Assembly: GCA_900314635.1 (NCBI GenBank)
Contig: OMVY01000005.1
Coordinates: 62,001 to 126,000, forward strand
DNA from: an uncultured Methanobrevibacter sp.
Lineage (GTDB): Archaea > Methanobacteriota > Methanobacteria > Methanobacteriales > Methanobacteriaceae
DNA length: 64,000 nt
Direction of reading: 5' to 3'
Shown: piece by piece, positions 1 through 7,924 of the stretch
How positions within the stretch are numbered: the stretch's first letter is position 1
Layout: the number at the start of each line of letters is the position of its first letter
Notes under the pieces: generated by a model
What the model saw: the letters and a program-made list of their open reading frames with translations, nothing else
Databases searched by the model: none
Told to the model about the DNA's origin: nothing
Position numbers and translations under genes: made by a program

Positions 1-1
1 T

Positions 2-604
2 GATGTTGTTTTAACAAATCCTCCATTTGGTAAAGGCAGGGCTTTCAAACCAAAAAATAACACTGAAAAAAAGATAGCTGAATTATATGAACTTTGGAAT
101 GGAGGAACAAGTATTGATGAAGGAATTTTATTTTTAGAAAATGCCGTTAGATTATTGAAAGAAAATGGTAGGTTTGGGATTGTTTTATCAAACAGTATAG
201 CATCAGTTGATAGAGATGTGGAAGCTAGAGAGTGGCTAATGAATAATGTTCGTATTGTTGCATTATTTGAATTGCCTACTAACGTTTTTGCTGATACAAA
301 TGTTAATACAGTTTTAATAGTTGGTTATAAACCTGATTCTGCTGAATTAGAAAGATTAAAAGAAAATGATTATGAAATTTTTGCAAAAACTATAGAAAAT
401 GTGGGTTATGAAGTAAAAACTGTTAATAAAATAAAAACTTTCAAAAAGAAATATAAAATAGATGAAAAAACATTTGAAGTTGTTACTGATGAGAATGGAG
501 AGGCATTTCTTGCTGAGGACTTTAGTATAATTGTTAAAGAATTTAAAGAGTGGGCAATTACTCAGGAAGAAACTTTAAAACAAAAATTTTTAGGTGATTT
601 ATAA
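2..604 (+). CDS. hsdM: Type I restriction-modification DNA methylase subunit HsdM, C-terminal part (start lies outside the window)
   Basis: The reading frame is open from the left edge, so only about the last 200 residues are visible. It begins with DVVLTNPPFGKG, the NPPF catalytic motif of N6-adenine methylases, which binds the flipped-out adenine. The following stretch (ENGRFGIVLSNSI, then LFELPTNVFADTNVNTVLIV) is typical of the HsdM/N6_Mtase family after motif IV. The product should methylate adenine in the sequence chosen by HsdS and is cytoplasmic. The stop codon overlaps the ATG of the next gene in TAATG, so the two are translationally coupled. No hsdR is visible and it may lie upstream. 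The internal ATG at 155 is not the true start because the catalytic motif lies before it. Confidence 0.93.
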   Translation, partial: DVVLTNPPFGKGRAFKPKNNTEKKIAELYELWNGGTSIDEGILFLENAVRLLKENGRFGIVLSNSIASVDRDVEAREWLMNNVRIVALFELPTNVFADTNVNTVLIVGYKPDSAELERLKENDYEIFAKTIENVGYEVKTVNKIKTFKKKYKIDEKTFEVVTDENGEAFLAEDFSIIVKEFKEWAITQEETLKQKFLGDL

Positions 605-2148
605 TGGCTTATACAGTAACTCCTAAAACCATTAAATTTAGCCAAATTGAGAAAGATAAAAAACTCACACCTTCAAATTATGACCTTATTCCGATTAAGA
701 ATGAAAATATTAAATTAATTAAAGAGTTATTAATTGATTATACAATAGGTAAAGATGTAGGCTCTGATCATTATCTGTCATTTGATTCTGGATTTAAGTT
801 TATTAAAACAAAAGCAGCTCAAAGCTATTCTTATATACCAAATATTTACAATTATACTGAAGCGCAACCTATTTTTCCATCAACCTTTGAAAATTATGTA
901 GAAGATTATGAGAAGAGAGATGTTACTTTTGAACTAAATAAAGGAGACATATTAATTGTTAAAGATTCAAATGTAGGTGAAGTAGTTTACATTAATGAAG
1001 ATTTAGATCAACATATTATTTCAGGTGGATTAGTAAAATTAATTTTTGATGAAGAGTTAAAATATTATATTTTTGCAATGATGAAATCAAACTTCTTTAA
1101 AGAACAATTATATTTATTGACTCCAAAAGGTTCTACATTAAAGCATGCAAAAACTTTGTGGCTAGATTTAAAAATTCCATTTCCTAATCAAAATGAAAAT
1201 AAGATCATTGAATATATTTCACTATTAGTAAAAGGAATAATAAATCGTGAGGAAGCAATACGAAACAAATATCATAAAATTATGGACATTATTGAAAATG
1301 AAATATGTAATAATCAAAAGGATAATTCTTTCAGTTATAATTTCCCTAAATTTTCCGAAATTCAAAATAAAAAACGTTTGGATGCATCTATCCATTCCAA
1401 ATACTTAAAAAATGAAGAATTTTTGATAAAAAATTATATTCATGGGTTTAAATATTTTGAAGAGTTAGATTTTGAAATTAGTAGAGGCCAAAATCTTCAA
1501 TTTTCAGCAATTGGACCAAAGCTAGAATCAAATATTAAAAAAGAAGGGTTTTACGAGTGTATAAAACCAAAGAATATTTCGATTTATGGCACTGTTTTAA
1601 CTCGTGAGTATATTGGTAATTTTAATGATTTAAAAACATTAAATAAAGGAGACATAATTTTTGGAGCAGAAGGTTTTGAAAAAGGCAGGTCCTTGATTAT
1701 TTTTGAAGAAGAGGATATTATTACTAATATTCATGGGATAACTTTGACTCATAGAGAAAATGATTTATTGGAATCAATTTTTGTTAAATGTTTCCTGGAT
1801 TATTTGAGAAAGATTGGGCTGATAGATATTTATGCTACAGGAGGAAATGGGGGGAGTATTGCTATTCCTTATTTAAAACAACTTCCATTCCCTATTTTCC
1901 CTACAGTCAAACAAGAAGAAATTAAAGAAATATATTATAATGAATATGAGTATTCAGAGGATTTAGATTTATCTAATTTTGATCATTTAGATGCATTAAT
2001 GATTAAAAATACGGGTATCCACCAATTAGATGTTCAAAAAAATCTTTTAAATGCTGAATTAGATAAATTAAGGGATTTAATAATTCATGATAAAGATTTA
2101 ATTCCAGAAGAAGAATTTTTCATTTTCATGGATTTTTATAAAAATTAA
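604..2148 (+). CDS. hsdS: Type I restriction-modification specificity subunit HsdS
   Basis: 514 residues, about the usual HsdS length or slightly longer. The protein has the two-fold layout of HsdS: two target recognition halves, each ending in a conserved element. The first ends near residues 172-193 (TPKGSTLKHAKTLWLDLKIP), the second near 412-432 (GGNGGSIAIPYLKQLPFPIF). HsdS reads the two half-sites of the bipartite DNA target and docks two HsdM subunits. It starts at the ATG that overlaps the hsdM stop codon. Codon choice is very AT-rich like hsdM and the first part of the following mcrB-like gene, and unlike DNA after about 4340, which suggests that this block arrived by exchange. Confidence 0.92.
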   Translation: MAYTVTPKTIKFSQIEKDKKLTPSNYDLIPIKNENIKLIKELLIDYTIGKDVGSDHYLSFDSGFKFIKTKAAQSYSYIPNIYNYTEAQPIFPSTFENYVEDYEKRDVTFELNKGDILIVKDSNVGEVVYINEDLDQHIISGGLVKLIFDEELKYYIFAMMKSNFFKEQLYLLTPKGSTLKHAKTLWLDLKIPFPNQNENKIIEYISLLVKGIINREEAIRNKYHKIMDIIENEICNNQKDNSFSYNFPKFSEIQNKKRLDASIHSKYLKNEEFLIKNYIHGFKYFEELDFEISRGQNLQFSAIGPKLESNIKKEGFYECIKPKNISIYGTVLTREYIGNFNDLKTLNKGDIIFGAEGFEKGRSLIIFEEEDIITNIHGITLTHRENDLLESIFVKCFLDYLRKIGLIDIYATGGNGGSIAIPYLKQLPFPIFPTVKQEEIKEIYYNEYEYSEDLDLSNFDHLDALMIKNTGIHQLDVQKNLLNAELDKLRDLIIHDKDLIPEEEFFIFMDFYKN

Positions 2149-2170
2149 ATTTTTCCTTTTAAAAAATTTT

Positions 2171-2235
2171 ATATGTTTATAAATAGTAAACTATATATTA
2201 ACTGTTAGTATTAAAACAAATTTTTATAAACATAT
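2171..2235. promoter_or_regulatory. 13-bp perfect inverted repeat with TATA-like cores before the mcrB-like gene
   Basis: ATATGTTTATAAA at 2171-2183 is repeated exactly in inverted orientation at 2223-2235 (TTTATAAACATAT), separated by 39 bp. Each arm contains a TTTATAAA core that resembles an archaeal TATA box. The right arm is followed by GGGG at 2238-2241, a likely ribosome binding site. The repeat could be a promoter with a symmetric operator or a bidirectional promoter. The repeat is seen directly; the role is inferred. Confidence 0.5.
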
Positions 2236-2249
2236 AAGGGGACTTTCTT

Positions 2250-3686
2250 ATTTTAAAACAAGACTTAGAAAAGATTTTAAACGAATATTTAATCGCTAGA
2301 GAAACTGTTGGAGATATCTCCCATCCAATCGCTCGTTTTATCAAAGAAGATTTTGCACAAGACCTTAAAACTTATTTTGATAGTTCAGATTTATATATTG
2401 TAGCATCCCCTGGTCAAGGTGCATTAGCCAGAGTTCCTTGGGCAGCCATTACAGCAAATCGATATGAAAATGAAAGATTAGGAATAGATATAGCTTATTT
2501 GTTTAAACCAGACATGACAGGAGTGTATTTATCATTAAGAGTTTATTTTTATCAAGGACTTCACCATAAATATGGAAAATATTTGTCAACTTATATAAAA
2601 AATAAATCATGGCATATTAGAGATTTTTTAGCAGAATCTAATAAGATTAGGGACGATTTATTAATTGAAATTGATTTAGGTGATGAAGGTCAATTAGCTA
2701 AAGTTCATAGTTTAGGAACTATAGTTGCAAAGTATTATGATGCATCAAATCTTCCATCTACTGAGGATTTAGTTAGGGATATAAACTATTTTTTAGATAT
2801 TTATAATTTTATTTTAGAAAATTATAATGAAAAGACAGATATTTCAGTAGATGAATGGATTGAAGTTTTATCAAATAAAGATATAATTGATAGCAAAATG
2901 TACTCTATTTTACAAATTATGAATACTTTTGAAAATAAATCTGCATTATCTTCTCAAATTGCAGAAAAAAGAAAAGAATTAGGATTTGATGATGAAAAAT
3001 CATATAATCCAACTATAGTTCATAATTCAAGAAGAGTAAAAGAATATTTAAATAAAAAAGCTATTATTGGCGAAGATGGAAAAGAAATTTTTTGGATGAG
3101 ATTTTTCTATGGTAAAGACAAAAAAGATGGTTTTGAATTTAAATTAAAAAAAGAATTAATTGAGGCTTTGGAAACTGTTGATAGAGATATAACTGAAGAG
3201 GGTGAAGATTGTATGAAGAATGAAAATTATGATTCTTTTTATGATTATCTTGTAGAAAAGGAATATTTATTTGATAAGGAAACAATTGAAAATTATCTAC
3301 TTTCTTTGAAAGTAAAACCATTTGCTATTTTGACTGGTAATTCTGGAACAGGAAAAACTAAATTATCTCAGCTATTTGCCCAATACCTTAATGATTCAGA
3401 ACAGACTATTGAAAATGAAATTAATTCTATTAGTACAAAAGTACTTGTAGGCAGGTCTTTTAAAAGCGGTGGATGGGCTTTGAATAAAAATGATTTAAGA
3501 GATTTAATTCCAATTGATGAGTTTGAAAATAATTATTCTATTCTTGTAGATGGTTTTCCTGCAAAAGGAAATCTACAAGTGAATCCTCGTTTATTTTATA
3601 AAGGAGATGAATTAAAGCAACATCTTAAGGAATTGGCAGAAGAAGATGAAAGACAGAAAGTTCCTTTAGAAATTTTACTTGATTAA
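2250..3686 (+). CDS. Fragment 1 of the McrB-like protein: DUF3578 N-terminal domain, Walker A and first insert module
   Basis: If translated from ATT at 2250 this piece is 478 residues. It holds the MrcB N-terminal DNA-recognition-like domain (about residues 1-160), a helical linker, Walker A (GNSGTGKTKLSQLF) and one roughly 85-residue module containing GGWALNKNDLRDLIP and ILVDGF. A gene finder restricted to ATG/GTG/TTG would begin at the TTG at 2499, which cuts the conserved domain and has no ribosome binding site. It ends at the TAA at 3684, exactly between two of the repeated modules. Confidence 0.6.
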   Translation: MLKQDLEKILNEYLIARETVGDISHPIARFIKEDFAQDLKTYFDSSDLYIVASPGQGALARVPWAAITANRYENERLGIDIAYLFKPDMTGVYLSLRVYFYQGLHHKYGKYLSTYIKNKSWHIRDFLAESNKIRDDLLIEIDLGDEGQLAKVHSLGTIVAKYYDASNLPSTEDLVRDINYFLDIYNFILENYNEKTDISVDEWIEVLSNKDIIDSKMYSILQIMNTFENKSALSSQIAEKRKELGFDDEKSYNPTIVHNSRRVKEYLNKKAIIGEDGKEIFWMRFFYGKDKKDGFEFKLKKELIEALETVDRDITEEGEDCMKNENYDSFYDYLVEKEYLFDKETIENYLLSLKVKPFAILTGNSGTGKTKLSQLFAQYLNDSEQTIENEINSISTKVLVGRSFKSGGWALNKNDLRDLIPIDEFENNYSILVDGFPAKGNLQVNPRLFYKGDELKQHLKELAEEDERQKVPLEILLD

Positions 3687-4301
3687 AGCATTAAAAAAGC
3701 TTCGGATGAGGACACTTATATAACTTTACAAACAGATAATGTTCATTTAAATAATGGTGGGTTTGGTTTAGGAAAGAAAACCGTATGTTCATTATTAGGT
3801 CTGGACAAATATGAAGGAATTGTGGATGCCTATTTTGATGATATAAAATCAAGTGAAGATATTTATATAAGCACAAGGGCTGGAACTCGTGATGAAAAAT
3901 TAATTAATCATTTAAATTCATTAGAAAATTTATCAGGCATTGAAATAAAAATTAATAAGAAAGACATAATTGATACTTTCTTAGATGAGGAATCTAAAGG
4001 AAATGAAAAGATTTTAAGCTTTAAAAGAAAATTAGGCAAGTATAATAATTGGGTAATACCTAAAAATGATTTACATAACATTTTACCTGTAAAAAATAAA
4101 TATTCTTGGAAGGCTATAGTGGATGGTATTGAAACTACTATCGATTTTTGGATACATGATGTTCTTATTTTGGCCTCTTCTTCTGAAAATGAAGAATTAA
4201 ATGAATATTTAAATAGTAAAAATTCTGAGGATATTTTAAATATTAAACTAGATTTGTCCACTTTTAAATATAATGAAGAAAAATATGATTTAGATATTTA
4301 A
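3687..4301 (+). CDS. Fragment 2 of the McrB-like protein: two further insert modules between the stop codons
   Basis: The frame stays open between the two TAA codons and continues the same protein. It encodes two more modules related to the one in fragment 1: GGFGLGKKTVCSLLGL followed by GIVDAYF, and NNWVIPKNDLHNILPV followed by KAIVDGI. A GTG at 3822 is the first conventional start but has no ribosome binding site and lies inside a module. I do not recognise the module family. A role as a modified-DNA reader inserted into the AAA+ core is a guess. Confidence 0.45.
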   Translation, partial: SIKKASDEDTYITLQTDNVHLNNGGFGLGKKTVCSLLGLDKYEGIVDAYFDDIKSSEDIYISTRAGTRDEKLINHLNSLENLSGIEIKINKKDIIDTFLDEESKGNEKILSFKRKLGKYNNWVIPKNDLHNILPVKNKYSWKAIVDGIETTIDFWIHDVLILASSSENEELNEYLNSKNSEDILNIKLDLSTFKYNEEKYDLDI

Positions 4302-4499
4302 ATTGATAATGTTTTAAAAAATGATTTAAATGAAAGTTCAAATTACAAAATAATCCCAGTAGGTGCCAATTGGACTGAAAACAGACACATAGTAGGTTAC
4401 TACAACGTAATCACAAACGAGTACCAATCCACACCTGCTTATGACTTAATACATGCAGCAAACAACTCTACAGAACCACATTTCCTCATACTGGACGAA

Positions 4500-5228
4500 A
4501 TGAACCTCTCCCATGTAGAACGCTACTTTGCTGACTTCCTATCAGCTATTGAAAGTGGAGAGAAAATACCACTATACGGAGAGGAGGAACTTACACTACC
4601 ACAAAACCTATTCATTATAGGAACAGTAAATGTAGATGAAACCACATACATGTTCTCTCCAAAAGTTCTTGATCGTGCCAATGTCATAGAATTCGAAACC
4701 TATTCTGCTTCTGATTATATGAATAGTAAAATCAATCTAAACTCTCCAGAAGGAGATATCGCATATTTGGAAAATCCATTGGTGGGAAATGAAATCCGTG
4801 ATTATGGAATAGATGAATTAAGAGACTTTTTCGAAGATGTTACTGTAGATGGAGAACCATTCTGGAATATTTTAACAGAAGAAATATCCACTTTCCAAGA
4901 AATATTAAAGGAATCTGGATTTGATTTTGGATTCCGTGTAATAAATGAAATAGTTCGTTTCATGGCTGTAGCCTGGGAATATGAAGGTAAACCTCCTGAA
5001 TTCAAAAACTGGAAACGCTACTTTGATGCCTGCATAAAACAAAAGCTATTGCCAAAACTACACGGCTCTGAAAAGATTATCGGAGAAACATTAGACAAAC
5101 TATACAAAAAGTGTGTAGACAATTCATTTGACACTAAAGAAACATCAAAATATCCGGAATCTACAAGAAAATTAAAGGAAATGAGAGAAGTTTTAAGAAA
5201 ACAACGTTACGTATCATTCATTAATTAG
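4500..5228 (+). CDS. Fragment 3 of the McrB-like protein: Walker B, sensor 1 and AAA+ lid
   Basis: The open frame runs from after the TAA at 4299 to 5228. The first ATG, at 4500, falls inside the Walker B motif (LILDE-MNLSHVERYF), so it cannot be the native start. The piece carries the sensor 1 segment NLFIIGTVNVDETTYMFSPK, then LDRANVIEF and the helical lid. Codon use changes sharply near 4340 to the more C-rich style of the neighbouring 3' genes. Without Walker A the fragment cannot bind nucleotide normally. Confidence 0.6.
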   Translation: MNLSHVERYFADFLSAIESGEKIPLYGEEELTLPQNLFIIGTVNVDETTYMFSPKVLDRANVIEFETYSASDYMNSKINLNSPEGDIAYLENPLVGNEIRDYGIDELRDFFEDVTVDGEPFWNILTEEISTFQEILKESGFDFGFRVINEIVRFMAVAWEYEGKPPEFKNWKRYFDACIKQKLLPKLHGSEKIIGETLDKLYKKCVDNSFDTKETSKYPESTRKLKEMREVLRKQRYVSFIN

Positions 5229-5288
5229 TTTTTTGAAATGAAACATATCAAAGTCAAGCTTAATATATTCATCAATTAGGTTTTTACT

Positions 5289-5798
5289 ATGGAACAATAT
5301 ATCAAAATAAAGGCTAGAAACGATGAAGGAGACTTCTTAGGAACTTTCAAGCTATCAATAGATATCGAGTATCCTACACGCTCAATTTATTCTATTGTAG
5401 AAAAGAACAAGGAAATAGAACTTGACAGTTCAATATACAATATGCCTTCCAACACTTCAATTATTTTATATAATGTTCCAATAGTATACGAATATGATAA
5501 CATAACTCCAATTCAATTCTATAAAAACAGTGAAAACAATATCAACATAATGCTTTTAGAGGAATTCAGATATGTTCTAACATTCTCTCCCAACAATAAA
5601 AAGCAAAAGGAGTTCTTTGAGGACCTGGACATATTCCACTCTTTGCTTAAATTTGATGAAACCGTCTTGGAGCTATTTCCACATACCTACAACGGTTTTC
5701 TATCCTTCGGTTCCTATGTTGGGAAAAGCTTTATAGACATCTATAAAACAACAAGCCTATTTTTAAGATTCCATTTGAAGTCAGGTCAAGAAAAATAG
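5289..5798 (+). pseudogene. McrC/LlaJI-like nuclease gene, N-terminal part (DUF2357-like), ends at a frameshift
   Basis: 169 residues starting MEQYIKIKARNDEGDF. This is the N-terminal DUF2357-like part of a restriction-endonuclease-like protein that partners with McrB-type ATPases. The frame ends at TAG 5796 immediately after a run of five A (5791-5795). One extra A would join it to the downstream frame as QEK-IDYASEY-AAMIGDLSKY, which matches the expected linker between the DUF2357 domain and the helical part. It is the partner of the mcrB-like gene 60 bp upstream. The gene is either frameshifted, mis-sequenced in the homopolymer, or translated by slippage on the A run. Confidence 0.75.
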
Positions 5799-7087
5799 AT
5801 TACGCCAGCGAATACGCCGCAATGATCGGAGACTTGTCCAAATATTCACAGCAGTTAATCTATGAATCCAAATCTCCCCTTTTCCAATCATTTGAAATCA
5901 ATGACATCGATGACAAGATTGGCTATGAGGAATTCATGCTGCTTGAATACCTCTTCAAGGATGAAAATCTTCCTTCCACAATAGAATATCTCTCACGAAA
6001 CCTATATTCCGCACTGACTGATACTGTGGAAGAGGTTCCAACTTCATTTGCATCCAATCTTAATCCCAACGATCTGATAGATGTGTTCTCAAATTCTGAA
6101 AATTTGGAAAAAACTACAGATACTGGTTCCATATGGTACAAGCAAACCAATGGCTATGTTCCACTTAGAATCAACGAAACCAAATATATCGATGATATCG
6201 ATGTTCCTGAGAATCGTTTCTACAAGAATTTCCTGGAGTCAGTTGAGAGTTTAATCAATCAAATGTTAAAAAAATCCCCACAAGGATACATATCCGACCA
6301 GCTTCTCATCTACAAGGAAACTATCTCTTCGTATCTTGCACAGAGGTACTTTAAAGATATAGGTATGATGGAATATGTGCCTTTAAATTCACAGCTTCTT
6401 CAAAAAAAGGAAGGGTATCGTGACATCCTCCAATACTACCTCATGTTTGAGCTAGGATTTCGCATAAATTGGAATGAAATAACCGATGAGTTCAATGGAA
6501 ATGAGAAGAAGCTCTTTGAACTCTATGAATGCTGGGCCTACTTTGAATTGGTTGAGATTCTAAAGGAGCTATGTGGTTCTGCAATAGATTTTGATGATAT
6601 CTTCAAGGCAAGTGCAGACAAAATGACAATATCCTTGAAGGAAGGGACTGTAAAGAGCTTTGACATTTCTCTAGAGGGAAAGGATATAGCTATTGACCTC
6701 TTGTATAACAAGATATTTGCTAAGAACAAGACAGATTATATGTCTTATTCTGTGGAGCTGAGACCTGATTACAGCTTGAATATCCATATTGGAGAAAAGG
6801 ATTATCTTATTCATTTCGATGCAAAATACAAGCTCAATATTGATGATGAGTCCTTTAAGAATCAGGACATAGTCAAGATGCATGCATACAAGGATGCAAT
6901 AATAGGCACTGTAGGCGCATATGTTCTCTATCCAGGTGAGAAGAATAAGATCTATTATGAAAATCGTGATGAGAAACTGGAATCTGTAGGTGCTTTTCCA
7001 TTAAGACCTGGTGACAATTTGCATAATCGAAAGAAAATAAGCGAATTCATTTATAAAAAGATTGTTGACTTGTCTGATTTGAATTAA
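5796..7087 (+). pseudogene. McrC/LlaJI-like nuclease gene, C-terminal part with PD-(D/E)XK nuclease core
   Basis: The frame continues from the A run; the first ATG is at 5822 (MIGDLSKYSQQLIYESKSP, 421 residues). A helical region containing LFELYECWAYFELVEILKEL is followed by a PD-(D/E)XK nuclease core: ELRPDYSLNI gives the acidic residue and LIHFDAKYKL gives the D-x-K pair. The catalytic residues are all present, so the damage is confined to the frameshift. In McrBC/LlaJI-type systems this subunit cuts DNA after the AAA+ ring translocates. Codon use matches the 3' part of mcrB and differs from hsdM/hsdS. Confidence 0.78.
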
Positions 7088-7211
7088 TTTTAATAGTTTA
7101 AAAATAGTGGCTTATATTATTTTAAATAGCTTAAAATAGTAGCTTATAGAGTTTTAAATAGCTAAAAATAGTAGCTCATAGTGTTTTAAATAGCTTAAAA
7201 ATAGTTTTATT
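7088..7211. repeat. Tandem array of a 32-bp repeat, nearly four copies
   Basis: Copies begin at 7088, 7120, 7152 and 7184, a strict 32-bp period, with the core TTTTAAATAGCTTAAAA-TAG. Copies differ at a few positions and the last one is truncated near 7211. The array lies between the convergent mcrC-like and Ser/Gly-rich genes. There are no unique spacers, so it is not a CRISPR array. Confidence 0.85.
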
Positions 7212-7228
7212 ATAAAAATTAAAAGTTT

Positions 7229-7251
7229 AAGAATATATTAAATATATTCTT
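7229..7251. terminator. Hairpin between convergent genes
   Basis: AAGAATATAT (7229-7238), a TAA loop and ATATATTCTT (7242-7251) form a perfect 10-bp stem. It sits just before the stop codon of the minus-strand gene at 7262 and after the mcrC-like gene, a sensible place for transcription to end. The stem is AT-only in its upper part and therefore weak. Confidence 0.4.
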
Positions 7252-7261
7252 ACTTGAAATT

Positions 7262-7786
7262 TTATACTTTTCCTAAGTTCTCTCCAGTATAACTGATTCC
7301 GATAGCATCAACCACTTCTCCATCAGCATTTGATATATAACAGATGTACATGCTTCCATCATCTTTAACATTGCTGACGTATGCTCCGTCTTCCTCAATG
7401 AATCCACTAGCTATGGATTTTGCTTGAGAGGAGCTAATTTTAGTTGGAGTTTGTGAACCGCCTGAACTTCCAGAACCGCCGGATCCGGATCCGCCACTTG
7501 AACCTGAACCTGAACCGCTTCCACTGCTTCCACTGCTTCCACTTGAACTGCTTCCACTACTGGAAGGAGAACTAACTCCGCTGGAGACACTTGAACCTTG
7601 TCCTTGATTTGAATCATTAGCTACTAAATCTCCAATGCCCTGGCTTCCAGAATCAGAACTGTCCGGTGTGAATCCGGTCAGATCATTGAATACAGGATTA
7701 TTTCCTTCGCTTAATCCATAAGCGGTTACTCCTGCTGCTATACTTAAAACAATTATAATGGATATTATAATATTTGAATTATTCAT
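7262..7786 (-). CDS. Membrane-anchored Ser/Gly-rich surface protein with a small C-terminal domain
   Basis: 174 residues. An N-terminal hydrophobic segment (IIISIIIVLSIAAGVTAYGL, about residues 5-24) should act as signal anchor. Residues about 60-110 are a low-complexity Ser/Gly linker. The C-terminal 60 residues (from KISSSQAKSIASGFI to ISYTGENLGKV) resemble a PepSY-like fold, often found in surface or peptidase-associated proteins. The start is set by GGAGGTG five bases before the ATG. The linker DNA is repetitive (TCCACT/GCTTCCACT units) and may vary in length. Function unknown. Confidence 0.75.
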   Translation of the reverse strand: MNNSNIIISIIIVLSIAAGVTAYGLSEGNNPVFNDLTGFTPDSSDSGSQGIGDLVANDSNQGQGSSVSSGVSSPSSSGSSSSGSSGSSGSGSGSGSSGGSGSGGSGSSGGSQTPTKISSSQAKSIASGFIEEDGAYVSNVKDDGSMYICYISNADGEVVDAIGISYTGENLGKV

Positions 7787-7924
7787 CGTTTCACCTCCTT
7801 TTATTGGAAGATAAAAAATCTCATTGAGATTTACTGATATTTATTATATATTCATTATTTAGATTTATATATCTTTTCTATTGAAGAAAAATTTCAATCA
7901 GTATTTTCAAAATATAACTTTAAA

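Larger units (their letters stand above)
2250..5228 (+). pseudogene. McrB-like AAA+ restriction gene, one reading frame broken by two in-frame TAA stops
   Basis: A single frame runs through 2250-5228 with no frameshift. It has no ATG, GTG or TTG before 2499, yet the region before 2499 encodes conserved protein (DLYIVASPGQGALARVPWAA, the MrcB N-terminal domain DUF3578). The only start with a well-placed ribosome binding site is ATT at 2250, behind GGGG at 2238. TAA codons at 3684 and 4299 interrupt the frame. Walker A (GNSGTGKT, about residue 363) lies before the first stop. Walker B (FLILDEMN, about residue 745) and the sensor region (IGTVNVDETTYMFSPKVLDR) lie after the second. McrB proteins are GTP-driven DNA translocases that work with McrC. 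Separated this way, neither the N- nor the C-terminal piece has a full ATPase site, so I call it a broken gene. Read-through cannot be excluded. Confidence 0.8.

Noticed and set aside
3684-4301. Pyrrolysine read-through of the mcrB-like stops
   Set aside because: Both stops are TAA, whereas pyrrolysine uses TAG, and Methanobacteriales are not known to encode pyrrolysine.
7088-7211. 32-bp repeats near restriction genes as a CRISPR array
   Set aside because: Repeats are directly adjacent without spacers, and no cas genes are in the window.
7411-7617. 68-codon minus-strand frame inside the Ser/Gly-rich gene
   Set aside because: It is the shifted frame of a repetitive linker (VQVEAVEAVEAV) and overlaps a better supported gene.
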